Assembly (NCBI GenBank): GCA_028290765.1 | Contig: JAQGJF010000496.1 | Span: forward strand, 1 to 8,074 | Direction: 5' to 3' | Source: Tardiphaga sp. | GTDB taxonomy: Bacteria > Pseudomonadota > Alphaproteobacteria > Rhizobiales > Xanthobacteraceae | DNA length: 8,074 bases | Shown: positions 1 through 6,392 of the stretch, piece after piece | Position numbering within the stretch: position 1 is the stretch's first letter | Layout of the letters: each line of letters begins with the position of its first letter | Translations under genes and position numbers: made by a program | Notes under the pieces: generated by a model | Told to the model about the DNA's origin: nothing | Seen by the model: the letters and a program-made list of their open reading frames with translations, nothing else | Database searches by the model: none

Positions 1-420
1 TCGGACACAAGAGGGCCGTTGCCGTCGGCGCTTCGGCTGGTCCGGGATGTCGAGAACCACCTGGCGACGGCGGGCGCGCGGCCCGTCCACATTTCGGAGA
101 TCTGCGCGGCGTTCAATGTGTCGCGACGAACCTTGCATCGTGCTTTTTACGATGTCGTGGGTTTCGGACCCGTCACGTTTCTGCGTCACAAACGGTTAGG
201 AGCGATTCACTCGGTTTTGCGACATAGCGATCCCGCCGCAGTCACCGTCGCCGAGATCGCGTTGCAGCAAGGTTTCATCGAGCTCGGACGGTTCTCGCAT
301 TATTACCATTCGCTGTTTGGAGAATATCCGTCGGAGACCCTGGGAAGCCGTCACTCCGGAAAAACATGGCGTGCAAACCCGGAAAGCCACCGGAAACAGT
401 TCCATGTCGGATCGGTGTAG
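1..420 (+). CDS. AraC-family transcriptional regulator, C-terminal DNA-binding part (5' end outside window)
   Basis: The reading frame is open from base 1 to the TAG at 418-420. It encodes 139 residues with no stop before the left edge, so this is the C-terminal piece of a longer regulator; a TTG at 19 is possible but unlikely as the true start. The piece holds the paired helix-turn-helix module of the AraC/XylS family. The first HTH is around HISEICAAFNVSRRTLHRAF and the second around TVAEIALQQGFIELGRFSHYY, ending in the typical LFGEYPSETL. The wording (RRTLHRAF, LGRFSHYY) resembles the EutR/FeaR-type branch, whose N-terminal half senses a small ligand; that half is not visible, so the inducer is unknown. 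The gene converges on the ankyrin gene with only 16 nt between stops. It is less GC-rich than its neighbours: two 60-base lines counted by hand (181-240 and 301-360) give 57% and 53%. Confidence 0.88.
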   Translation, partial: SDTRGPLPSALRLVRDVENHLATAGARPVHISEICAAFNVSRRTLHRAFYDVVGFGPVTFLRHKRLGAIHSVLRHSDPAAVTVAEIALQQGFIELGRFSHYYHSLFGEYPSETLGSRHSGKTWRANPESHRKQFHVGSV

Positions 421-428
421 CAACCTGG

Positions 429-443
429 GCCGTGCTTCACGGC
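429..443. terminator. Hairpin at the convergent gene junction, possible weak bidirectional terminator
   Basis: A perfect 6-bp inverted repeat, GCCGTG-CTT-CACGGC, lies between the regulator stop (420) and the 3' end of the ankyrin gene, and overlaps the ankyrin stop codon at 437-439. Its position between convergent genes suits termination on both strands. However, neither side has a T-run, so it is not a standard intrinsic terminator and could be chance in GC-rich DNA. Confidence 0.25.
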
Positions 444-1378
444 GCCAGCCGTTCGCGCAACGCGGTCAGCACCGTCAGGTCGCCGGCGCGTTTTCCGGCC
501 TTGTCCTTGAGCGATCGATCGGCGCCGCGCGCCAGCAGCACGTCGACAATGCCCGAACGGCCGCCTTCGGCGGCGATCATCAGCGCGGTGCGTCCCCTGT
601 CGTCGCGGTCGTCGACCGAGGCGCCAGCCTCCAGCAGGCGCTGCACCACCTTGACCGCCTCGGCTTCCGGCGTCGCTTCATCCGGACCGCAGGCCCACAT
701 CAGCAAGGTCAGCTCGTTGGGGTAGCGGGCATTGACGTCGATCCGCCGCGACAGCAACCGCATCACCACATCGAGCCGGGCGGCTGCCGCCGCGTAAACG
801 ATCGGCGTCTTGCCGGTCTGGTCGGGCTCGCGATCGGCGGCGCCGCGCGCCAGCAGCGCTTCGACGATCGCGTCATTGCCTCTGAACGCAGCGGCGGAAA
901 CCGGCGTGACCCCGCTGCGCCCGGGCAGATTGACATCGGCGCCGCGCTCGATGAGCCGCTGCGCCGCCGAAGTCCGGTTATTTTCCGCGGCGACATACAA
1001 AGCGGTGGCGCCGGCCAGATTGCGCGCATCGATCGGCGCGCCTCGCGCCAGCAAGAAATCGACCATCGCCAGATGGCCGAACCGCGCGGCATGGCTGAGC
1101 GGCCGGGCGCCGAAGCGGTCGCGCGCGTCGAGCGACGCGCCGTGGTCGAGCAGTTCGGTCACCAGAGCGGAGCAATTGGCGTCGACGGCCGAAAACAGCG
1201 TCAGCGACACTTCGATCGCCGAAATCTGCGGCTTGATCGCTTCAAATCGCCGGACAATGTCGAGGCACGGCTTGGGGTCTTCGGCCTGCGCGGGCATCGC
1301 CGCACCCAGCGCGACGATCAACATCGACCCCAGCAAATAAAGGTGGCGGACCACGCGCTTTCTCCCGGCTCTCTTCAT
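437..1378 (-). CDS. Exported ankyrin-repeat protein
   Basis: A 313-residue protein from the ATG at 1378. Residues 1-32 form a clear Sec signal peptide: a basic start (KRAGRKRVVRH), a hydrophobic core (LYLLGSMLIVALGAA) and a likely cleavage after AQA, before EDP. The mature protein should therefore act in the periplasm. From about residue 60 to 290 it consists of roughly six to seven ankyrin repeats, with recurring G-x-TPL-x-x-AA...LL-x-x-GA-x-x-D/N patterns (for example near 89-118, 122-151, 155-184, 188-217 and 260-289). One repeat near 221-256 carries a short insertion (DEATPEAE). Cysteines 38 and 69, in the pre-repeat region, could form a disulfide. Ankyrin repeats bind proteins; no enzymatic domain is seen, so the partner is unknown. 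The gene follows the GH79 gene by 59 nt and may share its transcript. In-frame starts at 1399 (ATG) and 1441 (TTG, overlapping the GH79 stop) are possible, but 1378 gives the best signal peptide. Confidence 0.9.
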   Translation of the reverse strand: MKRAGRKRVVRHLYLLGSMLIVALGAAMPAQAEDPKPCLDIVRRFEAIKPQISAIEVSLTLFSAVDANCSALVTELLDHGASLDARDRFGARPLSHAARFGHLAMVDFLLARGAPIDARNLAGATALYVAAENNRTSAAQRLIERGADVNLPGRSGVTPVSAAAFRGNDAIVEALLARGAADREPDQTGKTPIVYAAAAARLDVVMRLLSRRIDVNARYPNELTLLMWACGPDEATPEAEAVKVVQRLLEAGASVDDRDDRGRTALMIAAEGGRSGIVDVLLARGADRSLKDKAGKRAGDLTVLTALRERLAP

Positions 1379-1437
1379 TGTTGTCTCGAAGGATGGCATG
1401 GCGGATCGCCGATGCCAAGATCGCCAATCGTAGCCGG

Positions 1438-2952
1438 TCAATCCCGGCAGGCTGCGTTTCCCGCCGCCGGCACCGCCAGAAACGTGATCGTGGCCGGCGC
1501 GAACGTCACCTCGCCGGCGGTGGTCGCGACGCCGGTCAGGCGCGGCAGATCACTGGTGTCGGAAAGTGCCAGCGGAACCCCGTTGAGCGCCGCGACGCCG
1601 TCCTGAATTCCCGCCGCTTCCAGCCTGAAGCGCTGCGACGCGCCCGCGATCGCCAGCCCGCGCGACGCGGCACGATCGGTATTGATCACCAGCAGCGCGA
1701 CGCCGCCCGGCGTGCCGCGCTGGCAGTGGGCATAAACGTGCAGACCAGCCTCAGTCGACACGCCCGCCTCGAGCACGCCGGTTCCCATCAACTGCCGCCA
1801 CAGCAGCGCACCCCAGTAATTCGGCCGCGGCGTCTGCGTCGTCTGGTCGAGCAGGCCGTAATCGCTGGCCGCCAGCGTGTTATGCATCACCACCTGGACT
1901 CCGGCTTTCGCCAGCCGTCCCATCTGGTCGAGGTAGCGGAACGTATCCAGAAACGTCGCCGCCCAGCGGTCGCCGCCGCATGCCGCCTGCGCGGTTTCGG
2001 TCAGCCAGACCGGCTTGCCCGGCTCGAAGCGATCGCGAAGGCGCCGGCTCAATGCGAGCGCCTTGTCGGTACGCGCCAGCCAATCTTCGGAAAGTGCGGC
2101 GTCCGGCGTGGTTCCAGCCGTGCAACGCTCCGACAGCGCGCCGTAGAAATGATAGGAAAACACATCGAGACCGGGACCCGATGCCGCGAGCAGATTCGAG
2201 ATGGCGGTCTCGTCGCCCGCGGCGCCGGGCCCGAGGATCGCCATCTCGGGCGCCGCCTGCCGGGCAAACGAAACAAAGGTCTTGAAGTCGCGTCCATAGG
2301 CCGCCGCGTCAAAGCCCGGCGGCGCGCCGCTGATCGAGATCAGATCGGGTTCGTTCATGAATTCGGCGGCGGCGATGCGGCCCCCGACCGAATGCGTATA
2401 GCGCAGCAGATGACGGGCCTGGTCCGGCGTCCACGCGCCGGCGGCGTCGCGAGTCCCCGCACTGATGGCGAAGGAGGTCACGATCCGCGCATCGACGGCC
2501 TGCGCGAAATCCACCACGCCGCGCCATTGCTGGCGGGTCAGGAGACCATTGAATCCGGCGGGCGGAGCGGGTGGCAGCGTATCGGAATCGGCAAAATAAG
2601 TGCTGTTGGCCCAGGTGCCGCTGACGCGCAGGTAGACCGGTGCCAATGCCGCGGCGACCTTGCGCAACCGGGCGCTGGTCAGATCGATCGGCAGCCGGTA
2701 GGCAAACAGATCCGGCTTCGAACCTGCAGGCGACGACGCCGTTCCGGAATCGTATGGCCGCCAAAACCGCCCGCCGGTGATTTCGACCATCTCGATGTTG
2801 TAGGACTGAAACCGCTCGTCGACCGTGCCGATGCGGGACAGACCAGACGGCTGGATCGCGGGCCCGTCGGCGAAGGCCGCCGAACACATCAGCGCCCCCG
2901 CCAATGCCGGGATCGCACGGCGTGTCGCGCCGACAGGACGGAGTTTGCGCAT
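1438..2952 (-). CDS. Secreted heparanase-like glycoside hydrolase (GH79-type)
   Basis: A 504-residue protein starting at the ATG at 2952, preceded by a good ribosome site (GGGGAGAAG, 4 nt before the start). Residues 1-28 look like a Sec signal peptide with cleavage AFA|DGP. The body resembles the heparanase/beta-glucuronidase clan of (beta/alpha)8 retaining hydrolases. The pattern YLRVSGTWANSTYF (107-120) matches the heparanase YLRFGGT strand. EFMNEPD (197-203) supplies the acid/base Glu201 in an NEP motif. WLTETAQAACGG (316-327) supplies the nucleophile Glu319 and corresponds to WLGETSSAYGGG in human heparanase. PNYWGALLWRQLMG (377-390) matches the conserved PDYW-x-x-LLFKKLVG segment before the C-terminal beta-domain. 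GH79 enzymes release glucuronic acid or cut at glucuronides in glycosaminoglycans, plant arabinogalactan or microbial polysaccharides; the substrate here cannot be read from sequence. The gene starts 26 nt after the MFS transporter, so co-transcription is likely. An in-frame extension far upstream (to 3936) runs through the transporter gene and is not credible. Confidence 0.85.
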   Translation of the reverse strand: MRKLRPVGATRRAIPALAGALMCSAAFADGPAIQPSGLSRIGTVDERFQSYNIEMVEITGGRFWRPYDSGTASSPAGSKPDLFAYRLPIDLTSARLRKVAAALAPVYLRVSGTWANSTYFADSDTLPPAPPAGFNGLLTRQQWRGVVDFAQAVDARIVTSFAISAGTRDAAGAWTPDQARHLLRYTHSVGGRIAAAEFMNEPDLISISGAPPGFDAAAYGRDFKTFVSFARQAAPEMAILGPGAAGDETAISNLLAASGPGLDVFSYHFYGALSERCTAGTTPDAALSEDWLARTDKALALSRRLRDRFEPGKPVWLTETAQAACGGDRWAATFLDTFRYLDQMGRLAKAGVQVVMHNTLAASDYGLLDQTTQTPRPNYWGALLWRQLMGTGVLEAGVSTEAGLHVYAHCQRGTPGGVALLVINTDRAASRGLAIAGASQRFRLEAAGIQDGVAALNGVPLALSDTSDLPRLTGVATTAGEVTFAPATITFLAVPAAGNAACRD

Positions 2953-2978
2953 GCGGCTTCTCCCCGTGATCGGTTCTC

Positions 2979-4211
2979 CTAAGTTGTCTGCGCAGCCCGC
3001 ACCCGGCGCTGCACATGCGAAGCGGCCAGCACCAGCAAACCCGCGCCGGCCACCGACCAGCACGCCACCGGTGCCCAGTGCAGCAGCGGTGCATATTCCG
3101 GCAGCCGCTGCAGGCCGCCCGCCACCGCCGCCAGCCGCGCGAAGGTGGCAAGCGCCAGCGCCGAAAACACCAGTCCGACCACCTTGCCCTCGGCGCCGGT
3201 CTGGCCGATCGCCAATGCCGCGGACACCGCGCTCATCAGCATGCAGCCCCAGGCCGCGCCCGCGACGAACTGGGCCGCGATCAGGGTATTGAGGTTGCCG
3301 GCGATTTCGGCGCCGACCACGGCGCCGGCGCCGAGCAGCCCGGCGGCGCCCATCACGATCAGCCCGCCGCGGCGCTTGACGACGAGGCTGGCCGGAAACA
3401 TCGCGATGTTGAAGCCGATCCAGAACACCGGCATCAGCCATTGCAGATCGGCGGCGTTGGCAAAGCGCAGGAAGAACGGCGCGCTGTTGACGCTGAAATG
3501 GAACTGGTAGCCCAGCGCGAGGATCACCATGGAGGCGATGAAGATCGCCGGTACCTTGCCCAGCGGTTTTGTCACCACGGCGGATGCCAAGCTTGACGGC
3601 GGCGATCGCCCGGCGAGGTCGCGTTCGACCTTCGACAGGGCCAGCGCGACCAGCAGCAGCACCGCGCTGGAAATAATGAAGGGCAACCGCGCATCCTCGT
3701 CGCGCAGCAGTACACCGAGATAGGGCGACAATGCCCCGGCCACGCCATAGCCGAGCATGACCAGCGCCGACAGGAACGGCAGCGAGGGCCGCGCACCGTA
3801 TTTGCCGAGCAGCGTCAGCGGCGGCGCGCGCAGCGCTGAGGACGTCGCGGTCCAGATCACGATCAGCGCGATGAAGAAGAATTGGGCCTGCGGGCCGGTG
3901 CCGGCCACAAATGGCAAAGCCACGAACGCCGCGCATGAGACAGCCGTGAGCGTTCCGACCAGCACACCGAGACGTCCGACAAACGGCGCGATGCGGTCGG
4001 CGGCGATGCCCATCGCGGTATCGGTAATGGTGAAGATCAGCTGATCCATCATCAGGATGAAGATCACCGCGGTCGGCGCAATTCCGACCTCCGCCGCCAG
4101 CTTCGGCAGGTAGATCACATAGACGGTCCAGCCCAGCGTCAGTGCCAGCTGCAGAACGGCGAGATACACCCCGGATCGGCTGGTGCTCTTGGTGGTCGCG
4201 TCGGCCGGCAT
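2979..4211 (-). CDS. Major facilitator superfamily (MFS) transporter
   Basis: A 410-residue integral membrane protein from the ATG at 4211. About twelve hydrophobic segments are visible, roughly at 15-35, 47-68, 82-102, 108-126, 145-165, 176-194, 221-241, 255-276, 284-304, 308-330, 344-366 and 376-398. A hydrophilic central loop (195-220) lies between the two six-helix halves, as expected for MFS. The loop between helices 2 and 3 carries GIAADRIAPFVGR (68-80), a variant of MFS motif A (G-x-x-x-D-R). The preceding TDTAMGIAADR is also reminiscent of the sugar:cation symporters of the GPH group, which include glucuronide carriers; that is only a resemblance. The gene is followed after 26 nt by a secreted GH79-type hydrolase, so import of a uronic-acid-containing product is a reasonable guess. 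Substrate and direction of transport are not shown by the sequence. The ribosome site is weak (AGGGGCGAG, just upstream). Confidence 0.88.
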   Translation of the reverse strand: MPADATTKSTSRSGVYLAVLQLALTLGWTVYVIYLPKLAAEVGIAPTAVIFILMMDQLIFTITDTAMGIAADRIAPFVGRLGVLVGTLTAVSCAAFVALPFVAGTGPQAQFFFIALIVIWTATSSALRAPPLTLLGKYGARPSLPFLSALVMLGYGVAGALSPYLGVLLRDEDARLPFIISSAVLLLVALALSKVERDLAGRSPPSSLASAVVTKPLGKVPAIFIASMVILALGYQFHFSVNSAPFFLRFANAADLQWLMPVFWIGFNIAMFPASLVVKRRGGLIVMGAAGLLGAGAVVGAEIAGNLNTLIAAQFVAGAAWGCMLMSAVSAALAIGQTGAEGKVVGLVFSALALATFARLAAVAGGLQRLPEYAPLLHWAPVACWSVAGAGLLVLAASHVQRRVRAAQTT

Positions 4212-4242
4212 GTCGAACTCGCCCCTGTCGCCTCAGACCACC

Positions 4243-4271
4243 ACGATAGGCCGGAGCCAGCTTCTAAGCAA
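4243..4271 (-). promoter_or_regulatory. Putative sigma-70-type promoter for the MFS/GH79/ankyrin group
   Basis: Read on the minus strand, TTGCTT (4271-4266) and TATCGT (4248-4243) are separated by exactly 17 nt. This fits an alphaproteobacterial housekeeping promoter (TTGAC-like -35, TAT-rich -10). Transcription would begin near 4236 and leave a leader of about 25 nt before the ATG at 4211. It lies in the 105-nt gap downstream of alkB, the largest gap in the window and a natural transcription-unit boundary. The match is by eye only. Confidence 0.35.
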
Positions 4272-4316
4272 AGCGAAGGCGGGGCCACCCGGCGTCACTG
4301 GGGCAATATGTCCCGT

Positions 4317-4976
4317 TCACAGCACCTTGCGAAACGTCAGGTTGATGCGTTGCCGGCCCAGCAGCGGATGCTCGCCGTCGGCGAGCGGCGCGACGCCGTG
4401 AAACATCAGCCGCGACGCCCCGCCCCACACCGCGATGTCGCCATGCTCCAGCCGGTAGCGGCGCGGTGTTTCCTTGCGCGAGAGTCCGCCAAACAGGAAG
4501 GTCGCCGGCAGGCCCAAAGACACCGAGACAATGGGGGCCGTGAGATCGAGTTCGTCCTTGTCCTGGTGCAGCGACATTTTCGCACCGGGCACGTACCGGT
4601 TGACCAGACAGGCCTCCGGCGCAAATCCGTCAAAGCCGGCCTGCGCCGCCGCCCGCTCTGCGAGATCGCGAAACGACGGCGGCATCGCCGGCCAGGGCTT
4701 TCCGGTTTCCGGGTCAGTTCCGTCGTAGCGATAGCCGCGGCGATCGGTGACCCAGCCTTTGCTGCCGCAATTGGTCATCGCCACCGACATCTGGTGGCCG
4801 CCCGGCGTCACCATGTGGCGGAACGGCGCTTGCGTTACGATATCGCGCAACGCGGCGATCAGATCGGTTTCGATCGTCCGCGCAAAGCCGCGCAGCAGCA
4901 TGGCCCTTTCGGCCATGGTTTCCTGGGCCGGGCGAAGGTCGGGAACATCAGCAAACAGATCGGCGGTCACAGGCAC
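4317..4976 (-). CDS. alkB: AlkB, 2-oxoglutarate/Fe(II)-dependent DNA demethylase
   Basis: A 219-residue protein, close to the 216 residues of E. coli AlkB. AlkB removes N-alkyl lesions such as 1-methyladenine and 3-methylcytosine from DNA or RNA, oxidising the alkyl group and releasing it as an aldehyde. The core is nearly textbook. NRYVPGAKMSLHQDKDE (126-142) contains the iron ligands His137 and Asp139. HGDIAVWGGASRLMFHG (178-194) contains the third ligand, His193. RINLTFR (210-216) provides the two 2-oxoglutarate/substrate arginines, Arg210 and Arg216, equivalent to Arg204 and Arg210 of E. coli. The nucleotide-recognition lid region (about 65-100, including TNCGSKGWVTD) is also present. The start is a GTG at 4976, 30 nt after the upstream oxygenase stop; a second in-frame GTG at 4970 is possible, and neither has a strong ribosome site. 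It is the third gene of the repair cluster, next to a methyltransferase acting on a different alkyl lesion. Confidence 0.96.
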   Translation of the reverse strand: MPVTADLFADVPDLRPAQETMAERAMLLRGFARTIETDLIAALRDIVTQAPFRHMVTPGGHQMSVAMTNCGSKGWVTDRRGYRYDGTDPETGKPWPAMPPSFRDLAERAAAQAGFDGFAPEACLVNRYVPGAKMSLHQDKDELDLTAPIVSVSLGLPATFLFGGLSRKETPRRYRLEHGDIAVWGGASRLMFHGVAPLADGEHPLLGRQRINLTFRKVL

Positions 4977-5006
4977 TCACTCGTCCGGAACTTACGGGTC
5001 TGGAAC

Positions 5007-5756
5007 TCATTTGGCATCATGGAAGATCACGCCCACGGTATGGCGGTGACCGGACCTGATCCGGCTGACGCCGTGGCGCAGGTTAACCCGATAGAATCCG
5101 CGTGTCCCCTGCACCGGCCGGTGATGCACGGCAAACACCACCGCGTCGCCCTGGCGCAACGGCACCACCTCGGGACGCGACTGCATCCGCGGCCGCTGCT
5201 CGGTCAAAACGAATTCACCGCCGGTGAAATCCCGGCCCGGTTCGGACAGCAGGATCGCCACCTGCAGCGGGAACACGTGCTCGCCATAGAGATCCTGGTG
5301 CAGGCAATTGTAGTCGTCGACGCTGTATTGCAGCAGCAGCGGCGTCGGCCTGGTCTGGCCGGCGGCGTGACATCGCTCCAGAAAGGCCTGATGCCGCTCC
5401 GGATAGCGGATGTCGATGCCCATCGTCTCGTTCCAGCGATTGGCGACCTCGCGGAGCGGCGCGTAGAGCGCCGGCCGCAATTCGGCAATCGGCTCGGGCA
5501 ACGGATAGGAAAAATACTTGTATTCGCCGCGGCCAAAACCATGGCGGCCCATCACCACGCGGCTGCGAAAGCGGCTGTCGTCGGGATAGAGCGCGGCCAG
5601 CGCCAGGCACTGTTGCGGCGACAGCAACCCGTCGATCACCGCACATCCCTGGGCATCCAATTCGCCGCTGATCCGGTTCCAGTCGATCGAATCGAGGCCT
5701 GCGGCAACTGCGGAGCCCGGCGTGAAGTCGGCTCGTTTTGTCTTGGCAATAGTCAT
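5007..5756 (-). CDS. Uncharacterised 2-oxoglutarate/Fe(II) oxygenase of the alkylation-repair cluster
   Basis: A 249-residue protein from the ATG at 5756, fixed by an excellent ribosome site (AGGGAGG, 7 nt upstream). The first base of its stop-coupled start overlaps the end of the methyltransferase gene (ATGA, 4 nt), suggesting translational coupling. The double-stranded beta-helix iron site is visible: CLHQDLYGEHVFPLQ (151-165) gives His153 and Asp155, RHGVS (227-231) gives the distal His228, and Arg238 in GHRHTVGVIFHD is the likely 2-oxoglutarate-binding arginine. The layout resembles the prolyl-4-hydroxylase-like oxygenases often labelled 'proline hydroxylase' or '2OG-Fe(II) oxygenase', not AlkB: the AlkB lid and the RxNxTFR motif are missing. 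The N-terminal 90 residues (with FGRGEYKYFSYPLP) have no function I can name. Lying between methyltransferase and alkB, it plausibly helps repair or tolerate alkylation, but its substrate is unknown. An in-frame extension to 6026 overlaps the methyltransferase gene and is rejected. Confidence 0.9.
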   Translation of the reverse strand: MTIAKTKRADFTPGSAVAAGLDSIDWNRISGELDAQGCAVIDGLLSPQQCLALAALYPDDSRFRSRVVMGRHGFGRGEYKYFSYPLPEPIAELRPALYAPLREVANRWNETMGIDIRYPERHQAFLERCHAAGQTRPTPLLLQYSVDDYNCLHQDLYGEHVFPLQVAILLSEPGRDFTGGEFVLTEQRPRMQSRPEVVPLRQGDAVVFAVHHRPVQGTRGFYRVNLRHGVSRIRSGHRHTVGVIFHDAK

Positions 5757-6307
5757 ATCGCGGCCTCCCTTACCAGCAACGCCTGTTTGCGCGCGACGCC
5801 CCAGCGATAGCCCGACAGCCCGCCGTCGCTGCGGATCACCCGGTGGCAGGGTATCGCGACCGCGATGCTGTTGCTGGCGCAAGCCTGCGCCACGGCACGA
5901 ACCGCCTTCGGCGACCCGAGCCTGGCCGCCACATCGGCGTAGCTCGCGGTCGAGCCGGGTGGAATGTCGCGCAGCACCTGCCAGACCCGGCGCTGGAACG
6001 CGGTGCCCTTGATGTCCAGCGGCCAATCGAGGCCGGCCGTCGGAGCTTCGACAAAGCCTATGACCTTCGTCGCCAATCGCGCCAGGTCGTCGTCCCCGGC
6101 GGCGATCCCGGCGTAAGGGAAACGGCCGTGCAGATCATCGAGCAGCACGGTGGGATCATCACCCAGCAGAATGGCGCAGATGCCTTTGCCCGAGGTCGCT
6201 ACCAGGACCGATCCGAGCGAGCATTTGCCGATGGCGAAGCGGATCGCGGTGCTGTCGGCCATGCCGGCCGTTGAGGCCGGTAAAGATGGTTCGTGGGCCT
6301 GCATCAT
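5753..6307 (-). CDS. Methylated-DNA--protein-cysteine methyltransferase (Ada C-terminal type)
   Basis: A 184-residue suicide repair protein that transfers the alkyl group of O6-methylguanine to its own cysteine. IPCHRVIRSDG contains the acceptor Cys154. KAVRAVAQACASN carries the helix-turn-helix 'arginine finger' (Arg137) and the asparagine hinge. TASYADVA holds the conserved tyrosine, and LSGYRWGVARK closes the active-site loop. The N-terminal half (RFAIGKCSLGS, GICAILLGDDP) and the closing loop match the C-terminal half of E. coli Ada more closely than Ogt. The Ada metal-binding phosphotriester-repair domain and the AraC domain are absent, so the protein cannot act as the methylation sensor. 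Start choice: the ATG at 6307 has an AAAGGA ribosome site 7 nt upstream, while the ATG at 6328 (seven residues longer) has none. It overlaps the downstream oxygenase by 4 nt and opens the repair cluster. The symbols ogt and ada are both used for such proteins, so none is given. Confidence 0.93.
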   Translation of the reverse strand: MMQAHEPSLPASTAGMADSTAIRFAIGKCSLGSVLVATSGKGICAILLGDDPTVLLDDLHGRFPYAGIAAGDDDLARLATKVIGFVEAPTAGLDWPLDIKGTAFQRRVWQVLRDIPPGSTASYADVAARLGSPKAVRAVAQACASNSIAVAIPCHRVIRSDGGLSGYRWGVARKQALLVREAAI

Positions 6308-6314
6308 GATGCTG

Positions 6315-6339
6315 TCCTTTCCCGTCATTGTGGAAAGGA
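6315..6339. repeat. 8-bp perfect inverted repeat covering the methyltransferase ribosome site
   Basis: TCCTTTCC (6315-6322) and GGAAAGGA (6332-6339) are exact reverse complements, separated by 9 nt. On the minus-strand transcript the second arm contains the AAAGGA ribosome site that serves the ATG at 6307. The alternative ATG at 6328 sits in the loop. Folding would hide the ribosome site and could lower translation of the repair genes; alternatively it is an operator-like dyad. It lies in the 85-nt gap downstream of the DUF2848 stop, where I see no convincing promoter by eye. Confidence 0.45.
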
Positions 6340-6392
6340 TCGCAGACCTGGCCGGCTCAAACCACCCGATTTCCGGGAAGAAGGTCCGCGCC

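Noticed and set aside
317..1606. Long plus-strand open frame opposite the ankyrin gene
   Set aside because: Arg/Gln-rich shadow of a GC-rich gene on the other strand; the ankyrin frame has clear repeats and a signal peptide.
1378..2982. 534-codon plus-strand frame opposite the GH79 gene
   Set aside because: Antisense shadow with low-complexity Arg-rich translation and no recognisable motif, against a convincing enzyme on the minus strand.
2953..3936. In-frame upstream extension of the GH79 frame, giving an 832-residue protein
   Set aside because: It runs through the MFS gene in another frame, is rich in Arg/Ala/Gly without domain sense, and the real start at 2952 has a signal peptide and a strong ribosome site.
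4260..4269. Short palindrome GCTTCTAAGC downstream of alkB as a terminator
   Set aside because: Only a 4-bp stem with a 2-nt loop and no T-run; too weak to support.
4266..4277. AAGCAAAGCGAA, slightly like an Ada box (AAAGCGCA)
   Set aside because: Only a partial match, located downstream of alkB in front of the transporter and not upstream of the repair cluster, with no Ada sensor in view; most likely chance.
4308..5810. 500-codon plus-strand frame opposite alkB and the oxygenase
   Set aside because: Both minus-strand genes have complete catalytic motifs; this frame is His/Arg-rich with no family match.
5757..6026. 90-residue N-terminal extension of the 2OG oxygenase
   Set aside because: It lies wholly inside the methyltransferase gene in another frame, and the AGGGAGG site fixes the start at 5756.
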